64,000 nucleotides of DNA from Reyranella sp. (GTDB lineage: Bacteria; Pseudomonadota; Alphaproteobacteria; Reyranellales; Reyranellaceae): the NCBI RefSeq assembly GCF_030651995.1, contig NZ_JAUSBN010000025.1, positions 52,386-116,385 of the forward strand, read 5' to 3'. A model generated the notes under the pieces. That model did not search any database. It saw nothing but the letters and a program-made list of their open reading frames with translations, and had not been told where the DNA came from. The position numbers and the translations under genes are program-made. Of the stretch, positions 8,115-15,615 are shown in pieces; within the stretch, counting starts at the first letter, position 1, and each line of letters starts with the position of its first letter.

Positions 8115-8204
8115 ATGCTGTACTCGGCCCTGATGTTTCTCGTGATCGGGCTGGTCCTGTTTGTTGTCAGCCTGTTTGCCGGCTTCGTTCGTCGCAATCG
8201 CTAG
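8115..8204 (+). CDS. 29-residue hydrophobic membrane peptide
   Basis: ATG at 8115 with GCGGAG just upstream. The product is one hydrophobic helix (LMFLVIGLVLFVVSLFAGF) ending in RRNR, which would place the C-terminus in the cytoplasm by the positive-inside rule. It resembles the second half of DUF1328-type small membrane proteins. Its TAG (8202-8204) overlaps the stop of the convergent gene: the four bases CTAG serve both stops. Very short, so it could be chance, but the ribosome site and helix favour a real peptide. Confidence 0.45.
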   Translation: MLYSALMFLVIGLVLFVVSLFAGFVRRNR

Positions 8205-9103
8205 GCGCTGAAATGGGCGCGGAGCAGGGCGCGGGGCTCGTTCCCTGCGCCGCGGTCCCAGCAGTTCACAATGGCAACCCGGAAGCCGCCGCGTGGCATG
8301 GCGTGCTTTTCCGGCGCCATGGCTTCGTGAAACGTGATCTGCACGCTCGACACGTTCTGGATGCGCCTCACGCGCTGCAGGAGGGCCTGTGGCGGATGGC
8401 GGTACTGACGGCCGTGCGGCATGAACAGCACCACGCTGTAGCCGGTGCGCCGGTCGCCATCCTCATAGCGCCACTGGCGCCAGGCATAGAGCCGCACGAG
8501 CGCTTCCACCCATCCCTTGCCGTAGAGATCTGGCCATTGGTCGGCAAACCGCAGGTGTACCTCGATGATGCGTCCGCCGATGGTCTCGAAATTCACCATG
8601 CCGGTGTAGCCCGTGAAATGGCGCTGGCACCAGTCGGCTGCCCACCGTTCAATGGCATGCTCCGAACCGGCGCCGATCTCCCAGTAGTCGAACGTGCCGT
8701 CGTCGCCGGGGACGCCCCTCGCATGCCGCCACCAGCTCGGCACCCCGTCGACCAGGGCGACATCACTGCTCACATGGTCGCCTTGGAGAAGTGGCATCCA
8801 CATGTGTCCCGGTCGATAGGCCGCTTCGTAGTCTTCGGGCGAACGCAGGGCACGGCTTCCGACGCCCATGCCCTTGAGGTTGTAGATCGGCTTGGAAAAG
8901 ACCGGAAAGGTCTTGGGCGCCACGCCGTGCGGCGCAGCCTCGAAACCCTGCCGGGTGGCGACGGCCAACTTGTCATAGACCCAGCGGTGCTCCGGATTCC
9001 AAAGCCACGCATCCGAGTCTTCAGTCGGTATGAATACGTCTGCGGGGCAATCCACCTTCTCGAAATATTGAGCGCGCCACGGGTCGATCTCGCAAATCGG
9101 CAC
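8201..9103 (-). CDS. Conserved hypothetical protein, possibly ATP-grasp-like
   Basis: A 300-residue soluble protein; the GTG start at 9103 has a good GAGGGAAG ribosome site. Suggestive segments are a lysine-rich loop VFSKPIYNLKGMGVGSRAL, a middle part with LLQGDHVSSDVALVDG, and MVNFETIGGRIIEVHLRFADQW, where the Glu-x-x-Leu-Arg pattern recalls the metal/ATP end of ATP-grasp ligases (E-x-N-x-R). The match is too loose to claim activity. It is divergent from egtB with 100 nt between them. Function unknown. Confidence 0.6.
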   Translation of the reverse strand: MPICEIDPWRAQYFEKVDCPADVFIPTEDSDAWLWNPEHRWVYDKLAVATRQGFEAAPHGVAPKTFPVFSKPIYNLKGMGVGSRALRSPEDYEAAYRPGHMWMPLLQGDHVSSDVALVDGVPSWWRHARGVPGDDGTFDYWEIGAGSEHAIERWAADWCQRHFTGYTGMVNFETIGGRIIEVHLRFADQWPDLYGKGWVEALVRLYAWRQWRYEDGDRRTGYSVVLFMPHGRQYRHPPQALLQRVRRIQNVSSVQITFHEAMAPEKHAMPRGGFRVAIVNCWDRGAGNEPRALLRAHFSA

Positions 9104-9160
9104 TTGCTTCCCTCATGTCCACGAGCGGACGCTGCAGGGTGATCGTCGGGCAACGCCCTT

Positions 9161-9186
9161 GCAACCGACCTGCGCAGCCCCACGTT
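9161..9186 (+). promoter_or_regulatory. Putative EcfG-type promoter, copy 5, upstream of egtB
   Basis: GCAACC-N16-CGTT ending 17 nt before the egtB GTG start. It would give a short leader that still includes the GGAGG ribosome site. Confidence 0.6.
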
Positions 9187-9203
9187 AGGCCCCCGGAGGT
9201 TCC

Positions 9204-10388
9204 GTGCCGAATACGTCGACGCTTACCGTGCAGCCGCACGATCTCCAGTCCTTCAGGACTGTCCGTTCCCTTGCCGAGGCACTGGCGGCTCCGTTGTCGG
9301 CCGAGGATCAGACCGTGCAGTCGATGCCCGATGCCAGTCCCACGAAATGGCATCTCGCCCACACGACGTGGTTTTTCGAGACCTTCGTGCTGCGGCCGCA
9401 CGCGCGCGGCTATCGGGTGTTCGACCCGGCTTACGAGTATCTGTTCAATTCCTACTACGAGGCGGTCGGTCCGCGACATCCGCGGCCCCAGCGCGGCCTC
9501 ATCACGCGGCCGGGAGTCGCAGAGGTTCTGGCTTACCGGCACCACGTTACGACCGCCATGCTGGCGTTCCTGACGGGCGACCATGCCGTACACGATCTCG
9601 TGCAACTGGGACTTAACCACGAGCAGCAGCATCAGGAACTGATCCTGATGGACATCAAGCATGCTCTTTCGATGAACCCGCTGCAGCCCGCCTATCGCGC
9701 CGCGCGAGGCGGCTGGGTGCAGGCAGTGCAAGCCATGGGCTGGCGCGAGTTCGAGGGTGGCCTGGTTGAGACGGGACATGATGGGCGAGGCTTTGCGTTC
9801 GACAACGAGGGACCCCGCCACCGCTCGTGGCTCGACGCGTTCGCGCTGGCGAGGCGTCCGGTCAATTGCGGCGAGTACCTGGAGTTCATCGAAGATGGCG
9901 GTTACCGCCGGCCGGAGTTCTGGCTGTCAGCCGGCTGGGACTGTGTGAATCAGCGGGGCTGGCAGGCGCCTCTCTACTGGGAGAAAAAGGACGGCATCTG
10001 GCACGTCTTCACCCTGTCGGGCCTCGAACCGGTCGACCCCTTGCGGCCGGTCTGCCATGTCAGCGCCTTCGAGGCCGCCGCCTTTGCCAAATGGTCGGGC
10101 AAGCGGCTGCCGCGCGAAGCGGAATGGGAGATCGCGGCCGGCGCCGTTCAGGGCACTGGCGAGGTCTGGGAATGGACCGCGAGTCCCTACGTCGCCTATC
10201 CCGGGTATCGCGAAGCAGCGGGAGCCATCGGCGAATACAACGGCAAGTTCATGGCCAGCCAGATGGTGCTGCGCGGCGGATGTGCGGCGACGCCCCCGGG
10301 TCATGTGCGTCCGACATATCGCAATTTCTTTCCGCCAGACGCGCGCTGGATGTTCGGCGGAATTCGTCTCGCGGAGGATCTTCGATGA
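9204..10388 (+). CDS. egtB: Ergothioneine biosynthesis iron-dependent sulfoxide synthase EgtB
   Basis: A 394-residue mononuclear iron enzyme that joins trimethylhistidine (hercynine) to a thiol donor with oxygen. An N-terminal DinB-like domain supplies the three-histidine iron site: H50 in KWHLAHTTW and H139/H143 in LNHEQQHQE. A C-terminal formylglycine-enzyme-like (FGE-sulfatase) domain follows, with KRLPREAEWE, EVWEWTASPY and YRNFFPPDARW. GTG start at 9204 follows GGAGG. Two oddities: the loop between EWEIAA and EVWEWT is about 20 residues shorter than I expect, and the usual GGSCATP reads GGCAATP. egtD overlaps its stop by 4 nt (ATGA). No gamma-glutamyl ligase, amidohydrolase or lyase genes (EgtA, C, E) are beside it. 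Confidence 0.92.
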   Translation: MPNTSTLTVQPHDLQSFRTVRSLAEALAAPLSAEDQTVQSMPDASPTKWHLAHTTWFFETFVLRPHARGYRVFDPAYEYLFNSYYEAVGPRHPRPQRGLITRPGVAEVLAYRHHVTTAMLAFLTGDHAVHDLVQLGLNHEQQHQELILMDIKHALSMNPLQPAYRAARGGWVQAVQAMGWREFEGGLVETGHDGRGFAFDNEGPRHRSWLDAFALARRPVNCGEYLEFIEDGGYRRPEFWLSAGWDCVNQRGWQAPLYWEKKDGIWHVFTLSGLEPVDPLRPVCHVSAFEAAAFAKWSGKRLPREAEWEIAAGAVQGTGEVWEWTASPYVAYPGYREAAGAIGEYNGKFMASQMVLRGGCAATPPGHVRPTYRNFFPPDARWMFGGIRLAEDLR

Positions 10389-11344
10389 ACGTGTCGCTAC
10401 TGGCCATCGAGCATGGCGATGCCGCCGATCGCGAAGACTTCCGTCGGGCCGTCCTCGCGGGCCTGGGCAGCTCGCCACGCGCGATTCCGGCCAAGTTCCT
10501 CTACGACGCCCGAGGGTCGGCGCTGTTCGACGCGATCTGCGAGCAACCCGAATACTATCCAACGCGGACCGAGACGCAGATCCTGCGCGCGTGCGCAGGC
10601 GACATCGCGCGCCTCGCCGGGCCGGGATGCGCGCTGGTCGAATATGGCAGCGGATCCAGCGTGAAGACTCGGCTCCTGCTCGACGCGATGCCGGATCTTC
10701 ACGCCTATGTACCGATCGACATCTCGCGTCAGCACCTCGATGGGACGGCCCGGCGCCTTCGCGAAGATTATCCGTGGCTGCGCGTCGATCCCGTAGCGGG
10801 CGACTACATGGCGCTGGACGCACTGCCGTCCGCGATCGACGGCGCCCGTCGCATCGGCTTCTTTCCGGGCTCCACGATCGGCAACCTGACTCCGGGGGAG
10901 GCGGTGCTGTATCTGCGCCGCGCCCGCCGGCTGCTGCGAAGCGACGGCGCCTTGATCCTGGGGGTGGACCTCAAGAAGGATCCACAGCGCCTGCACGCGG
11001 CCTACAACGACGCGGCGGGCGTGACGGCGCAGTTCACGTTGAATCTGCTGCGACGCATGAACCGCGAACTGGAGGCCAATTTCGACCTCTCGGCCTTCGC
11101 CCACGAGGCGTTCTACAACGAGGCGGTGGGCCGCATCGAAATCTATTTCCGCAGTCTCCGCGCCCAGACGGTTACGGTCGCCGGCCGCCGATTCGCCTTT
11201 GCCGAAGGCGAACGCGTCCACACCGAGTATTCCTACAAGTATGACGATGCGGACGTTGCGGAGCTGGCCCGGCGGGGCGGATTCTCGATCGCCCACACCT
11301 GGACCGATCCCGCCCGCTTGTTCGCGGTCGCTTTCCTGAGGTAG
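10385..11344 (+). CDS. egtD: L-histidine N-alpha-methyltransferase EgtD
   Basis: A 319-residue SAM methyltransferase making hercynine, the first step to ergothioneine, so its product feeds EgtB. Family marks are PAKFLYDARGSALFDAICE, YYPTRTE, the SAM loop VEYGSGSSVKTRLLL, GFFPGSTIGNLTP and LGVDLKKD; length is normal for EgtD. The ATG at 10385 overlaps the egtB stop (ATGA), giving translational coupling; the frame is open far upstream but that part is antisense-like noise within egtB. A terminator hairpin lies 14 nt after the stop. Confidence 0.95.
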   Translation: MNVSLLAIEHGDAADREDFRRAVLAGLGSSPRAIPAKFLYDARGSALFDAICEQPEYYPTRTETQILRACAGDIARLAGPGCALVEYGSGSSVKTRLLLDAMPDLHAYVPIDISRQHLDGTARRLREDYPWLRVDPVAGDYMALDALPSAIDGARRIGFFPGSTIGNLTPGEAVLYLRRARRLLRSDGALILGVDLKKDPQRLHAAYNDAAGVTAQFTLNLLRRMNRELEANFDLSAFAHEAFYNEAVGRIEIYFRSLRAQTVTVAGRRFAFAEGERVHTEYSYKYDDADVAELARRGGFSIAHTWTDPARLFAVAFLR

Positions 11345-11357
11345 GCCCGACGCGACG

Positions 11358-11392
11358 AAGCCCGCCCCCGAGGTGGCTCGGGAGCGGGCTTT
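11358..11392 (+). terminator. Terminator hairpin after egtBD
   Basis: An 8-bp stem AAGCCCGC/GCGGGCTT enclosing a second CCGAG/CTCGG stem with a GTGG loop, followed by a short T run. With A's on the 5' side it could also end transcripts from the convergent reverse-strand genes. Confidence 0.75.
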
Positions 11393-11513
11393 GAGGCCGG
11401 ACGGGAGAGAGGCGTCGCTGAGCGGGGGCAGAGGCAACGCCAAATATCCGGCCTGACCCGTCAACGGCACCTGCCGCATGAAGGTTGCCGCCCACCGCCG
11501 AAATAATGGCCCC

Positions 11514-11750
11514 CTAAGTCTTTGAATCAGTGCCGCCTATTGCCGCCAAGCGCGCGCTCAGCTCGGCATGGAGCACGTCATCCCGAATTCTCGGCAACAT
11601 CCTGCGCAGCATATCGGCCCGCTGGCCGTCAGACGCCGCCTCCAACTCCGCCAGGAGCTGGACGATCTCCTCGCGTGTCGCAAAGCCCATGTAAGCGTCG
11701 TCGGCTTCATGGGCGAGGCAGGCCGGAGAGGCGGGATCGTCGGCAGGCAT
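11514..11750 (-). CDS. Small conserved protein (78 aa), DUF6306-like
   Basis: A 78-residue soluble protein starting MPADDPASPACLAHEADDAYMGFA, then a long amphipathic helix (EEIVQLLAELEA). The His-Glu-x-x-Asp and YMGF pattern recalls short proteins I associate with DUF6306, sometimes followed there by a ferritin-like domain that is missing here; this assignment is from memory and tentative. Its ATG at 11750 is 8 nt after the stop of the amidohydrolase gene, so the two are co-transcribed. Role unknown. Confidence 0.65.
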   Translation of the reverse strand: MPADDPASPACLAHEADDAYMGFATREEIVQLLAELEAASDGQRADMLRRMLPRIRDDVLHAELSARLAAIGGTDSKT

Positions 11751-11758
11751 CGCCAGCC

Positions 11759-12886
11759 CTACAGCGGATGCCACCAGCGGCCTGCGAGCACGACGCCCGC
11801 CGACAGGAGTCGCTTGTCGCCGATCAGCTTCTCGCCGATCGAATCGGCATAGTCGAACGTGCCGCCCGCCTGATCGATCACCGTGGCCTCGCCGACGCTG
11901 CCGACCTTGAGCGTGCCGAGGTCGGGACGCTTGATGGCGGCGGCTGCGTTCTGGGTCGTGAGCTTGATGACCGTGGCGAGGTCCAGTCCGAGGCAGAGGA
12001 ACTTCGACATGGTGGTGAGGAGATCGAAGGCGGGGCCCTCGATCGAGATCGCATGCACATCCGAGGAGATGACGTCGGGAAGGAAGCCGGCGGCCAGCAT
12101 CTTGCGCGTCGTGCCGAAACCGAAGGATCCGCCGCCATGGCCGATATCGAAGATCACGCCGCGTTCGCGTGCCGCCAGGATTTCGTCGCGCACCTTGCCA
12201 TCCGGTTGAACCGGCGCATTGGGGAAGGGGCGGAAGCAATGGGTGAGGATGTCGCCTGGGCGCAGGCGGCTCACAACCTCGTGCCGCGACGGCGGCGGCG
12301 AATCGAGATGCGCCATCATCGGCAGGCCGATCTCCTCGGCGACGTCGAGCGCAATGTCGAGCGGCATGATGCCCGAATCGCCGCTCGCCGACTTGCCGAC
12401 GCGCACCTTCACGCCCAGCACCAGGTCCTTGTGCTCGCGCGCCACCCGCACCGCCTCGCGCGGATCGAGGAGCCGCATGTCTGCGCTTTCGCCCACCATC
12501 ACCGCCTTCGAGAAGGCGAAGATGCCGGGGAAGGAGACGTTGAGGTACGGCAGGATGCGGACCGGTGACGGCTCGATCACGTGCTTGCGGAAGCCGTGGA
12601 AGTTGCCGGGCCCGGCGCTGCCGGCATCGACGAAGGTCGTGACGCCGCCCGAGCGTGCGAGCAGCTCGGCCTCGACGCCCAGCGACGTGCCACCCCAGTA
12701 GACGTGCGTGTGCAGGTCGATGAGGCCCGGCGAGACGATCTTGCCCGCAACGTCGCGCACGTCCTTGCCCGACAGGCCATCGCCGATGGCGGCGACCTTG
12801 CCGCCGGCGAAGGCGATGTCGGTCACCCGGTCGATGCCCTGCGAGGGGTCGATCACGCGGCCGCCCTTGAGAACCAGATCGTTCAT
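11759..12886 (-). CDS. Amidohydrolase/deacetylase-family metallohydrolase
   Basis: A 375-residue dihydroorotase-like TIM-barrel enzyme. Metal-site features are visible: HTHVYWGG near the start, LGVKVRVG with the likely carboxylated lysine, MAHLDS, ILTHCF and SSDVHA. The start MNDLVLKGGRVIDP and the late ATVID segment fit the amidohydrolase sandwich domain. The ATG at 12886 follows AGGAAG; an upstream in-frame start would add eight residues without a ribosome site. It hydrolyses a cyclic amide or N-acyl substrate that cannot be named. The YcaQ-like gene ends 26 nt upstream and the small DUF6306-like gene follows. Confidence 0.85.
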   Translation of the reverse strand: MNDLVLKGGRVIDPSQGIDRVTDIAFAGGKVAAIGDGLSGKDVRDVAGKIVSPGLIDLHTHVYWGGTSLGVEAELLARSGGVTTFVDAGSAGPGNFHGFRKHVIEPSPVRILPYLNVSFPGIFAFSKAVMVGESADMRLLDPREAVRVAREHKDLVLGVKVRVGKSASGDSGIMPLDIALDVAEEIGLPMMAHLDSPPPSRHEVVSRLRPGDILTHCFRPFPNAPVQPDGKVRDEILAARERGVIFDIGHGGGSFGFGTTRKMLAAGFLPDVISSDVHAISIEGPAFDLLTTMSKFLCLGLDLATVIKLTTQNAAAAIKRPDLGTLKVGSVGEATVIDQAGGTFDYADSIGEKLIGDKRLLSAGVVLAGRWWHPL

Positions 12887-12911
12887 GCTCGCTGCTTCCT
12901 TCCAACGCACA

Positions 12912-14129
12912 TCACTTGCCCATCCTATTCCATTCGCGCCCCAAAGCTCCGTCTAGCGGCAGGGCGAGGCCCTCTAGGTCCAGCCAGTCGGCCATCAGGC
13001 GAAGCTCCTCGTACAGCGGGGCGGCCACGTCGCGCGGCTCGATCCCGGGTTCGAGATGCGCGGCCGGCACCAGCAGCTTCGAGTTCGCCCGGTCCGACTT
13101 CAGGTCGACGCGTCCGACCAGCCTGTCGCCCAGGAGGAACGGCAGGACATAGTAGCCGTGCTTGCGCTTGGCGACCGGCGTGTAGATCTCGATCCTATAG
13201 AAGAAATTGAAGATACGCTCCGTGCGGTCGCGTTCCCAAATCAGCGGATCGAACGGCGCCAGCAGGGCGCGCGCTTCGATCCGGCGCGGTTGACGGGCCG
13301 CGGGATCGAGAAAGGCAGGTCGATTCCAGCCCTCGACCTCGACCGGGATCAGATCGCCGGCTTCGACGAGTTCGGCGAGTCGCGCCTTGGTGTCGGCGAC
13401 GGGCAGGCGATAGTAGTCGCGCAGGTCGAACTCCGTGGCGACGCCGAGGGCGCGGGCGGAGAGGCGCAGCAGCTGGCGTTGAGCCTCTTCGGGTGACGGC
13501 GTCGGTAGAGCCTGGATGTCCGCCGGCAGCACACGCTCGGTGAGATCATAGACGCGCTCGAACGAGCCGCGTCGCGTGGCCGTCGTGACGATGCCGGCGA
13601 AGAACAGCCATTCGAGCGCGAGTTTGCCGTCGTTCCAGCCCCACCAGGGCCCGCGCTTCGGGCCGCCGCTGGCAAGCTCGGACGCGGCGATGGGGCCGCG
13701 ATCTTCGACCTCGCGGCGAACCTCCTCGATGTAGGCTGCCTTTTCGCGGCGGAACTCCTGCAGCTTGCCCTTGCTGGTGCCGGCAGCGGCGCGCGCCATG
13801 CGCCAGCGCAGCAGCGGCTGGGAGCCAAGCGGCAGCAGCGAGGCCTCGTGCGCCCAGAATTCGAACAGACCGCGGCTGCTCCTGCGGCCCCAGGCCAGCC
13901 CGTCGAGATGCGTGCTGTCGTAGTTGCCGAGCCGAGAGAACAGCGGGAGGTAGTGGGCGCGCGCCAGAACGTTGACCGAATCGATCTGCAGCAGACCCAA
14001 CCGGTCGATGGCGCGCTTTACATGGCCGAGGTTCGCGACGCCGTCGGAACGCTGAATGCCGAAACCCTGCGCCGCGAGGGCAAGGCGCCTGGCGGCGGCG
14101 GCGCCGATCTTGTTTTTCCGGGAAGACAC
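12912..14129 (-). CDS. YcaQ-like winged-helix DNA glycosylase family protein
   Basis: A 405-residue protein of the HTH_42/YcaQ family, whose studied members remove bases at interstrand crosslinks. The catalytic region is visible as GLLQIDSVNVLARAHYLPLF (Gln-x-Asp motif, around residue 47), followed by LFEFWAHEASLLP and the C-terminal RVDLKSDR block. GTG start at 14129. It reads in the same direction as the amidohydrolase, 25 nt apart, so the two may share a transcript. Confidence 0.88.
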   Translation of the reverse strand: MSSRKNKIGAAAARRLALAAQGFGIQRSDGVANLGHVKRAIDRLGLLQIDSVNVLARAHYLPLFSRLGNYDSTHLDGLAWGRRSSRGLFEFWAHEASLLPLGSQPLLRWRMARAAAGTSKGKLQEFRREKAAYIEEVRREVEDRGPIAASELASGGPKRGPWWGWNDGKLALEWLFFAGIVTTATRRGSFERVYDLTERVLPADIQALPTPSPEEAQRQLLRLSARALGVATEFDLRDYYRLPVADTKARLAELVEAGDLIPVEVEGWNRPAFLDPAARQPRRIEARALLAPFDPLIWERDRTERIFNFFYRIEIYTPVAKRKHGYYVLPFLLGDRLVGRVDLKSDRANSKLLVPAAHLEPGIEPRDVAAPLYEELRLMADWLDLEGLALPLDGALGREWNRMGK

Positions 14130-14198
14130 TTCGCCACACTAATCCACACGTGGCGGCAACGGCCATTGGATAAGGGCGCATTCCCAAACCGCTCGCGC

Positions 14199-15254
14199 TC
14201 AGTTCGGCTTGACCATGACCTTCAATGCCTGTTCATCGATGAATTTCGCGAGCAATTCGGCGCCCAGCGCCGACCAGTGGGCTCCGCTGGGCGAGAACAG
14301 ATCGCCCCTGTTGCCCTTGTAGTCCCTGATGACGTCATTCGAGTCGATTACCGGCACGCCCATCTCGCGGGCCACCGCCGCCCCCTCGCGCGAGTAGCGC
14401 AGCAGTAATCGATTCTGGCCGATTTCGTGCAGGCCGCCCATGATGACATAGAGCGGCTTGGCACCGTTCTGCCGGATGAGCTCGATGAATTCGCGAAGCG
14501 TCCGGTTGAAGTTCTCGCGTACCTCCGGGACGATCGGATATTCCGGCACCGGCTCGGAACTGTGAGTCTGCCCGAAGGGATTCAGGTATTCGATGTAGCG
14601 CACGATCAGTGAATTGCGCTTTAGCCAGCGCGACTGGTCGAGGTTCGTCGCGAACAGGCCGTGCTTGCCCTGGGCGACCGCGTCCTTGAGGCTCACCCCC
14701 TCCCGCTGGAGGTGACCCGCGTTGGCCTCCTCGTTCAGGCCCGAGTAGATGATGACCACATCAGGCTTGAGCTTCGGCAGGTCGCGCTTCGCCCGGGCCA
14801 CCTCCTGGCCGATCGACCAGACGATGGCGCCGGCGTTCATGACCTGAGACTTCGGTCCGGCATGCTTGCGCAGTTCTTCCTGCAGCCGGATCGGCCAAGC
14901 TTGGTCGGTATCCAAATTGTAGCAGAAGGTGGTCGAGCCCCCGTAGGCGATGACGCGGATCGAGCCCGGCGGCTTCGGCTCGAAGACGTCCTCCTTGTTG
15001 CGGAAGCCGTAATTGTTGGTCTCGGAATTCGAGTTGTAGCCGTTGCGGGAATGAATCGCGCCCAGTTCGGCGTCGTGGGTCCAGAGGCCGTAGGTCTTGC
15101 CCGGGACGCCGTACTTGAAGTGCATGATCGCGTAGCCCACGCCCTCGATCGCCAGGATGCCGGCGACGGGGAATCCCACCAGAAGGATCAGGCTGAAGAG
15201 AATCTTCTTCCAGAGCGGAAGGGTGGCCGTCGTCGTCTTCGCCGGTTGCGTCAT
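14199..15254 (-). CDS. Membrane-anchored SGNH/GDSL hydrolase
   Basis: A 351-residue protein. A single N-terminal helix (about 15-38, KILFSLILLVGFPVAGIL) anchors a periplasmic SGNH domain. Block I is AYGGSTTFCY (nucleophile Ser in GGST), block III has YSGLNEE with the oxyanion Asn, and block V is DLFSPSGAHWSALGAE with the catalytic Asp and His. Such enzymes are esterases or acyl-ester hydrolases on lipids or glycans. Its context gives no clear substrate. Confidence 0.85.
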   Translation of the reverse strand: MTQPAKTTTATLPLWKKILFSLILLVGFPVAGILAIEGVGYAIMHFKYGVPGKTYGLWTHDAELGAIHSRNGYNSNSETNNYGFRNKEDVFEPKPPGSIRVIAYGGSTTFCYNLDTDQAWPIRLQEELRKHAGPKSQVMNAGAIVWSIGQEVARAKRDLPKLKPDVVIIYSGLNEEANAGHLQREGVSLKDAVAQGKHGLFATNLDQSRWLKRNSLIVRYIEYLNPFGQTHSSEPVPEYPIVPEVRENFNRTLREFIELIRQNGAKPLYVIMGGLHEIGQNRLLLRYSREGAAVAREMGVPVIDSNDVIRDYKGNRGDLFSPSGAHWSALGAELLAKFIDEQALKVMVKPN

Positions 15255-15327
15255 GCCTTTGTCCCGCGCTCCCCACTGCGCGGCGACTATCGGTCAGGTG
15301 ACGGTTGCGTTCAATGCGGATTGCCGC

Positions 15328-15588
15328 TCACTTCCCCTCGAACCGCTTCAGAGCCTTTGCAACCGCCTCGGCCTGCCGGTTGGAGACGTGCCCATTGGCC
15401 TTGAACTCGCTCACGACCTTCTTGAGGAATGGACTGCGTCCGGTGTGAGGTTCGGCGCGCTTCATCAGCGCTTCGTGGATATGGGCAGGCCCGCGATTGC
15501 GCGCCGCCCGGCGTGCGCGGAAGACCCTGATGGCGATGGCGACGACGAACGCCACGCTCACGACGATGAGGATTTCGGTCAGCTGCAT
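15328..15588 (-). CDS. Small membrane-anchored protein of unknown function (86 aa)
   Basis: An N-terminal membrane helix (about residues 4-22, ILIVVSVAFVVAIAIRVF) is followed by a basic linker and a soluble helical part with FLKKVVSEFKANGHVSNRQAEAVAKALKRFEG. The tail looks like a small helical bundle. It sits 27 nt after the amidase gene on the same strand and may be co-transcribed. No family recognised. Confidence 0.7.
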   Translation of the reverse strand: MQLTEILIVVSVAFVVAIAIRVFRARRAARNRGPAHIHEALMKRAEPHTGRSPFLKKVVSEFKANGHVSNRQAEAVAKALKRFEGK

Positions 15589-15615
15589 GATTCCGGGGGC
15601 CTGTGCTGTGGGGAG

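Noticed and set aside
8003..9142. A 379-codon forward frame
   Set aside because: Antisense to the gene at 8201-9103, which has a good ribosome site and consistent codon use.
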